NCBI RefSeq assembly: GCF_963676685.1
Contig: NC_092354.1
Span: 68,026,241-68,090,240, forward strand
DNA length: 64,000 nt
Source of the DNA: Mytilus edulis
Taxonomy: Eukaryota; Mollusca; Bivalvia; Mytilida; Mytilidae
Reading direction: 5' to 3'
The notes below the pieces were generated by a model, which saw only the letters and a program-made list of their open reading frames with translations, was not told the DNA's origin and did not search any database. Positions within the stretch are counted from its first letter, which is position 1, and each line of letters opens with the position of its first letter. The translations under genes were made by a program, and so were the position numbers. Shown piece after piece: positions 58,521 through 64,000 of this stretch.

Positions 58521-59834
58521 CCTGTTACTCTGTCAAATTATGTACAAACAGGACTAGACTCATTTACTTCTTAAGTTTAATGGATGGAACTACAATACCG
58601 TTTATCTTAATTGACCCGACCTTATGAGGTATAGTCAGATAGTTGAACTCCTTTCTGTCAGTTCGATAGTATTTTTAATTGACGATAGGAAAAAATTAAA
58701 AGCAGAAATGCTTAATATTCAATTTTGTTCTTTTTATCCACAAAGGTGCATGATCGAATCAGTAGGGTTTTAAAACAAAATGTTTTAAGTCGGTTGTGCG
58801 GTAAGATTTAAATTTCGTGTGTTTATAATGAGGATTTAACACCTAAAATGTATGTGTTAATTATATTCTGTACCAATCTCTGGCTGTCCACCATATGCTA
58901 TATCTTCCCGCCTATTTGTCAGTCTGTATCAAAACTTATACTTAAAATCAGCACCGAGCTATCCAGATCTAACAGTAGTAACGTAAGATATCAGACACAC
59001 ATGAAACATGAAAATAACATAAATTGCTTTCCTTACTATTTTGCTTTTAAATTGAACCATGCTAGATGGAGCGTGATATTATTTATCCGTAGAGAGAAAT
59101 AAACAACCTGCGTTTGTAATAGAATCATAGTTTATCATAGTTGCTTTTGATAAATCTAGATCTAAACATCGTTATTTTAACATGAACAGCCATTCATATA
59201 CAAAATGTAATCAGTTTGGTCTGCAATCAATGCAAAAAATCTGCATTTAAACAAAATTAACAAAACTTAATTAATATCAGCATTTGCATCAATTGACTAA
59301 AACACATAATATTGTGTATATCAATGATTCATAAACAGTTAGATCAATACTGAGGATCAATATGGCACAGAAGATAATTTGTAACATATTGTGTAGTGCT
59401 TTATCCAATTAAATGTATCTAAGAGGGCTTAAACTTGATTGAATTTATATCATATTAACATGATTAATACATTTTATGATTTTGTGATAAATGTAAAATT
59501 ATAGTCTTCAACAATTCAGTGTTTTATTACTTACAATTAAGGTTTATGACCCCTTCTGTAGCCATTTTTGTTCATTCCACCATTTTCTACATTTGAAAAT
59601 GCCTGTACCAAGTCAGGAATATGACAGTTCTTGTCCATTCGTTTTTGATGCGTTTTGTTATTTGATTTTGCCATGTGATTATGGACTTTCCGAATTGATT
59701 TTCCTCTGAGTTCAGTATTTTTGTGATTTTACTTTTTGAGTGTATATACTCCAGCGAGATTGACCAGCTAATACCTTCAAGTATGTACAGTTTAAATGAG
59801 ATCTGTATGTACAGTTAAAACCAGTGCTGTATTT
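58521..59834. other. intergenic DNA with one dispersed repeat
   Basis: A copy of the AGTCAGGAATATGACAGTTC...GCCATGTGATTATGGACTTT repeat lies at 59605-59740. Otherwise it is AT-rich with no recognised gene. The open frame at 58848-59102 shows no domain and no splice context. Confidence 0.5.
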
Positions 59835-60045
59835 TAGATGTGGAGTAGTGTCGACATGCTGTCGGAATAAAGTGTTACGTAGTGGCTGTAACGTCGTGAT
59901 GGGTGAATAAATGTTACGTAGTGCCTATATTGTCATTTAGGGTATTCAATATTATTTACGTAGTGGCTATATTGTCATGTAGAAGAGTAAGTATTATGTA
60001 GTGCTATAATGTCACGTATTATGAGCGTTATTGCTTTAATATCAT
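59835..60045 (+). repeat. degenerate GTTACGTAGTGGCTATA tandem repeat
   Basis: TGTTACGTAGTGGCTGTAAC, TGTTACGTAGTGCCTATATT, TTTACGTAGTGGCTATATTG and ATTATGTAGTGCTATAATG occur about 45-60 bases apart, separated by GTCATGTAG/GTCATTTAG phrases. It is a worn minisatellite of about four units. Confidence 0.75.
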
Positions 60046-63000
60046 GTTATTTGCTGTAAATGAATGCACGTCAGGCATTGGACTTCATGTTCCCCCTCTG
60101 ATCCGACTTGACTGCTTATATACAACATACAAAACCAATCAGAAGCTCCTCATGGTGAGTATGATGCAAATCAAAAGTTGCAAAATCAAGAATATACCAT
60201 TACAATTTAAATAAGTGTAGACTTTATAAACAACAAAACTGATGAACGTATCAAGAATAACAATGTAGACTACTTTAATAACAAACTTAAATAGTCATGA
60301 TAGTGTCTTACGAATAGGTAACACGCTATTACAGATTTTATATCCTCCTTATTGGTAAGAATGTCTTAAATTGTGATAACTGTCGTTTTCTTAATGATCA
60401 AAGACGTGAAAATGTAATGAAAATCCCATTATGATAACTTTAAAGCTTGCATTAAGACGATTTAATTTTACATGTCGAACTGAAAAAGTATCCATTTCTA
60501 AGTACCAGGTGAAGAGTTAACAGTTTCTCAGTGCGCACTTTATAAGTTATACAAATCATGACATAAAATGTTTTACTGCTGTTATAAATCATTAATACGG
60601 ACATACACAAACGAATATGAAAATGAAATTGTGGAAATATATATTATCTTGACTTCAATCAACGTTACTTAGCTATCCTCCTGACATATTGGGCCCTATA
60701 AATTATTATCATTCTTTGGCATCGATCGTCCGTAAACTTCCATAATTAAATTTTCGTCTTTTTAATTGAATATGTTAAAGTCCGTGAAAAAAAATAATAA
60801 CCAAAACACATCTAGAGGTAGATATTATCAATCTTACACTATTTAAAGCACTTCATGTTTCCGAGTCGATCAGAGTCTATAAAGCTTGTAAATAAAATGA
60901 GCCAGGAATACAAAAACTCGGCCAATTGGATGTACGATCTTTAAGCATAAGCATAAACACACAGAACAGCAATCTATAAAGACCATAAAAATGACTAGTG
61001 TAAAACAATTCCAAGAGTAAAATCATAGGTCTAATATGAATAAAATAGAAATATAAAGCCAATATAAAAAATGAGTCTCCGATATATTTCTTTATGCGGA
61101 ATATAAGCTTTGTAGGTTGTAAAGTTGAAGTCATTCCTTCCAAAGTTTCTTGGCGCCATCAAGAATAATTAGTGTCGATACCGTAGCTATTAAACGTAAA
61201 GTTTCTGGGAATATCATCAGCTCAGTAGTACGTGCTTCTGTTTTGAAGTTAGTTACGCATACTTTTCCTAAAAAGTATATTCAATACTTCTTAAATATTT
61301 AAATGATTAAGATTCGAATAACTCCATGGAACGTTATTTTCTGTGATTGATTTGTTCCATTTGGTCATTAAGCTTGTCGCAATATTCAGTACCTGTACAT
61401 ACAAATATTTGGCATTGAGCGGTATCTGATGACAAAATTCAGAAAAGCACGTCTGACGCAAAAAGCGTTATTGGTTTATAGCATTTGGTTGATACTGCCG
61501 ATGCTGGACTTTTATTATCAGCCCAGTAGTCGGTTCTTCTGTACTGATATGATGTGTAACAAATCTTTATAAAATTTATAAATCATTAGGAAACTAAGGC
61601 AAAACGTCCACCGGGAAAGATGAAATTAGCTACTATTTGTAGGTTTCTTATTGTAGAAAGCTTTTTGCGTGATTCGGGATGATTATGCAACTTGGTTTTC
61701 AAATAGTTTTATGATCTGCTTACACTCTAGAAGTATCTGATATCACCAAAGATTTTGATGTGGTTTGTGTTGCCCATTCTTCAAAATAGATTCTTTGGCG
61801 GTGTTTTATGAACTTAAATGTTTTATTCGCCTTTCGTTTTTATTTCGTGGGTACCAATTTTCGTAGAATGAGAAAAACCTTTCCGTGAATATTTGATTTC
61901 GTGGTTTTGAGAATCCAGTTAGATTGAAAAAAGCCAAAGTGTGTTTACTTCTGAAAGTGTAATAATATGATTCTAAACTAATGTGACAATTTCCAGCTTG
62001 GGATTTAAATTACATGCATGGCTATTGGTCCTTTAGTTTGCAGGTGGAGTAATTTCATACAATACATTTATAATACTTGTAAGTAACAAAATGCAATCTT
62101 CTATTATATGTGTTTAATTCTTCGTTACAATTAATCCTTATAATAATTTTGATCCGATACAAGTATATTTTAACCTTGTACTACTTTATTTGGCATTTTT
62201 TTATTCGAGGGTCACTGATGAGTCTTTTGTCTGGCGTAAATTAAAATTTAATTCCTGGTATCTATGATGAGATTATTTACACCCAGCCCAGTAGTCAGCA
62301 TTTCAGTGTTTACTTGAGTTATCATTGATACATGCATGTTTATAATTATAAATTTACTGTTAACAAAACTTTTTAATTAATTTATGAAATTGTAAGGCTT
62401 TTCTTCTTCAGGAATAGATTACATAAGCTGTATTTGGCAAAACCTTTAGGAATTGTTGGTCCTAAATGCTCTTAAACCTTGTACTTTATTTGGCCTTTTT
62501 AACATTTTTTTATTCGAGCGTCACTGATGAATCTTTTGTAGACGAAATGCTCGTCTGACGTAAACTAAAATTTATTTAATGAACCAAATAGCACTCCATA
62601 CATTGTAGATGTTAGACAGAAATTTTCAGTTGATATAAAAATAGATTTAATTGCTGCTAGTCTATAGCAGAATGCACATATAACATTAGCATTGTTACAC
62701 AAGTATCACTTCGGATTACTTTTATTTGGAGAATAGATAATTACTGTTTCAGGTAAGACATGATAATTGAGTATCGGTCAACAGAAGCTGGCCATAGTTT
62801 CATATCCAAGGGTCACCATCGATGAAAAACATGAATAATGATCTCATTGGAAAATAGCGAAAGGAAACTAATACGCATACTACACCAAGACCGAATTAAA
62901 AAGACTTAATTCGATAGGTATATATATATATTTTTATCAACGGCTTTTATATTCGATCAAAGGTACTATACTATAGCATGTGTATATAAACTAGTACAGA

Positions 63001-63299
63001 TGTATTACGTTCTTACAGACATAAACTAGTCAGAAATATTGATATTTTACTTTGTTCATTTAATCATCATGGTTCAGTGTGTATGTTACACTCGATGTTA
63101 CATAATAATACAGTAGAATATCTTGTTTGTCGACGTGTAGCTACATGTACGAGATACGTGGAAAAAAATCTGATTTATTTTGTTCAATCATTTATGAAAG
63201 GGAAAAGTGAAATAGCAATTCGCTTTTAGCAGCCACTATTTTTCAGTTCTGTCAAAAATAATCTAAACAATATCTATGATGAATATCATAATATTATGG
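60046..63299. other. repeat-rich intergenic DNA
   Basis: Dispersed fragments seen are TTTCGTGGGTACCAATTTTC and GATTTCGTGGTTTTGAGAAT at 61820-61915, and two copies of the TTATTCGAG.GTCACTGATGA family at about 62150-62275 and 62390-62580. Pieces with CAGCCCAGTAGTCAGCATTT or similar lie at about 61525 and 62285. No gene is recognised. Confidence 0.55.
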
Positions 63300-64000
63300 A
63301 TTTTCATAAAGGAGTCGAAAGAGGGACGAAAGATACCAAAGGGACTGTCAAACTCATAAATCTAAAACAAACTGACAACGCCATGGCTAAAAATGAAAAA
63401 GACAAACAGAAAAACAATAGTACACATGACACAACATAGAAAACTAAAGAATAAACAACACGAACCCCACCAAAAACTAGGGGTGATCGCAGGTGCTCCG
63501 GAAGGGTAAGCAAATCCTGCTCCACATGTGGCACCCGTCGTGTTGCTTATGTGATTACAAATCCGGTAAATAGTCTAATTCGGTAGGTCACATTCATGAA
63601 AGGGAAGGGGATTGTAGTTACGACGTAAGGAACATATCCGATATCATTTGTGAAACGGTTATTCCATAACGGTCAACCAACTCGTGATGGCGTCCGTAAA
63701 ATTTACGAAGGGATGATTTCAACTTCACCATTTGGAACTCTTGGTTAAATAGCTTCCTTGTGAGCAGCAACCCTCTATCAAGAAAATCATGATAGGAAAT
63801 GCAAGCACGGGAATATCGTATTAATTGGGAGATATATACCCCGTATGCAGGTGCTGCTGGAATGTTGCTACTTCGAAATGGAAAGTTCACAATTGGAAAG
63901 CTGAAATCATCTCTTTTGTCGTAAAGTTTTGTTTTCAACCGACCCTCATTGTCAATTTCTAGATGTAAGTCAAGATATGAAGCCGACTTAACTGTATCTG
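63300..64000 (-). mobile_element. reverse-transcriptase element, runs off the window end
   Basis: The best-preserved copy of the family. The coding end spans 63618-64000 and continues past the window: YLDLHLEIDNEGRLKTKLYD, DDFSFPIVNFPF, PAYGVYISQLIRYSRACISY, and LRKFYGRHHELVDRYGI. Its 3' UTR at 63300-63617 carries CATGGCTAAAAATGAAAAAG and CGGAAGGGTAAGCAAATCCT. The frame is open to the edge, so this copy could be long or intact upstream. The element class (LINE or Penelope-like) cannot be decided from this end. Confidence 0.8.

Noticed and set aside
60877-61143. 88-codon hydrophobic minus-strand frame
   Set aside because: AT-rich composition gives Phe/Leu/Ile runs by chance. There is no splice context, start context or domain.
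1-64000. CRISPR arrays, bacterial operons, tRNA or rRNA genes
   Set aside because: The DNA is eukaryotic with introns. No direct-repeat/spacer array, cloverleaf with A and B boxes, or rRNA core sequence was recognised.

Overview
The window is AT-rich eukaryotic DNA with introns, a 100-base assembly gap (15838-15937) and many dispersed repeats of the kind that fills mussel genomes. These include the 'AGCTCACCTGGCCC' element, the 'GATGTGGTATGATTGCCAATGAGACAAC' type of repeat and the 'CTGGTACCTTTGATAACTATT' family. I read it as a bivalve, most probably a Mytilus species. Species cannot be fixed from sequence alone. Exon boundaries below are read by eye from GT/AG sites and phase, not from transcripts.

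Three host-type loci can be built. Gene A (1411-11971, minus) and gene B (29181-46066, minus) are tandem paralogues for a single-pass membrane protein of the immunoglobulin superfamily. Each has a signal peptide, five Ig-like domains each on its own phase 1-1 exon, a transmembrane helix, and a long tyrosine- and serine-rich cytoplasmic tail on the last exon. Gene A is intact (719 codons before the stop, all phases consistent). Gene B has a frame-breaking length difference in the third Ig exon (41132-41372), and its last intron is swollen to 9.7 kb by an 8-kb inserted element.

Between them, on the plus strand, lies gene C (12923-19876, perhaps to 23833). Its first exon is 25 coding bases, preceded by a TCTCGCGAGA promoter-like palindrome and flanked by arrays of ACGGA...TCCGT palindromes. 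Its large second exon encodes a protein that starts with the zinc-finger region of the RAG1 N-terminus and ends in a DUF6589-like transposon-derived domain. It stops in frame seven bases before a strong splice donor. Five further exons follow, all phase 1-1 and all compatible with that donor. They encode a Ser/Thr/acidic linker, a basic segment and a Gly-Arg tail.

The rest is mobile and repetitive DNA. The most striking element spans 30866-38886. It has perfect 29-bp terminal inverted repeats beginning TA-CAG and arrays of CGTGCGTGTATCG-type repeats just inside both ends, and it carries no recognisable transposase. Other elements are two long-arm foldback elements (5779-6489, 13551-14378), several minus- and plus-strand fragments of one reverse-transcriptase element (5275, 21290, 27945, 42235, 43190, 56800, 63300), two non-LTR LINE fragments (45326-45930, 48582-49570), a decayed tyrosine recombinase (49675-50552), and tandem repeats at 53936-54730, 58130-58520 and 59835-60045. 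From about 46.1 kb to the end I find no intact host gene.
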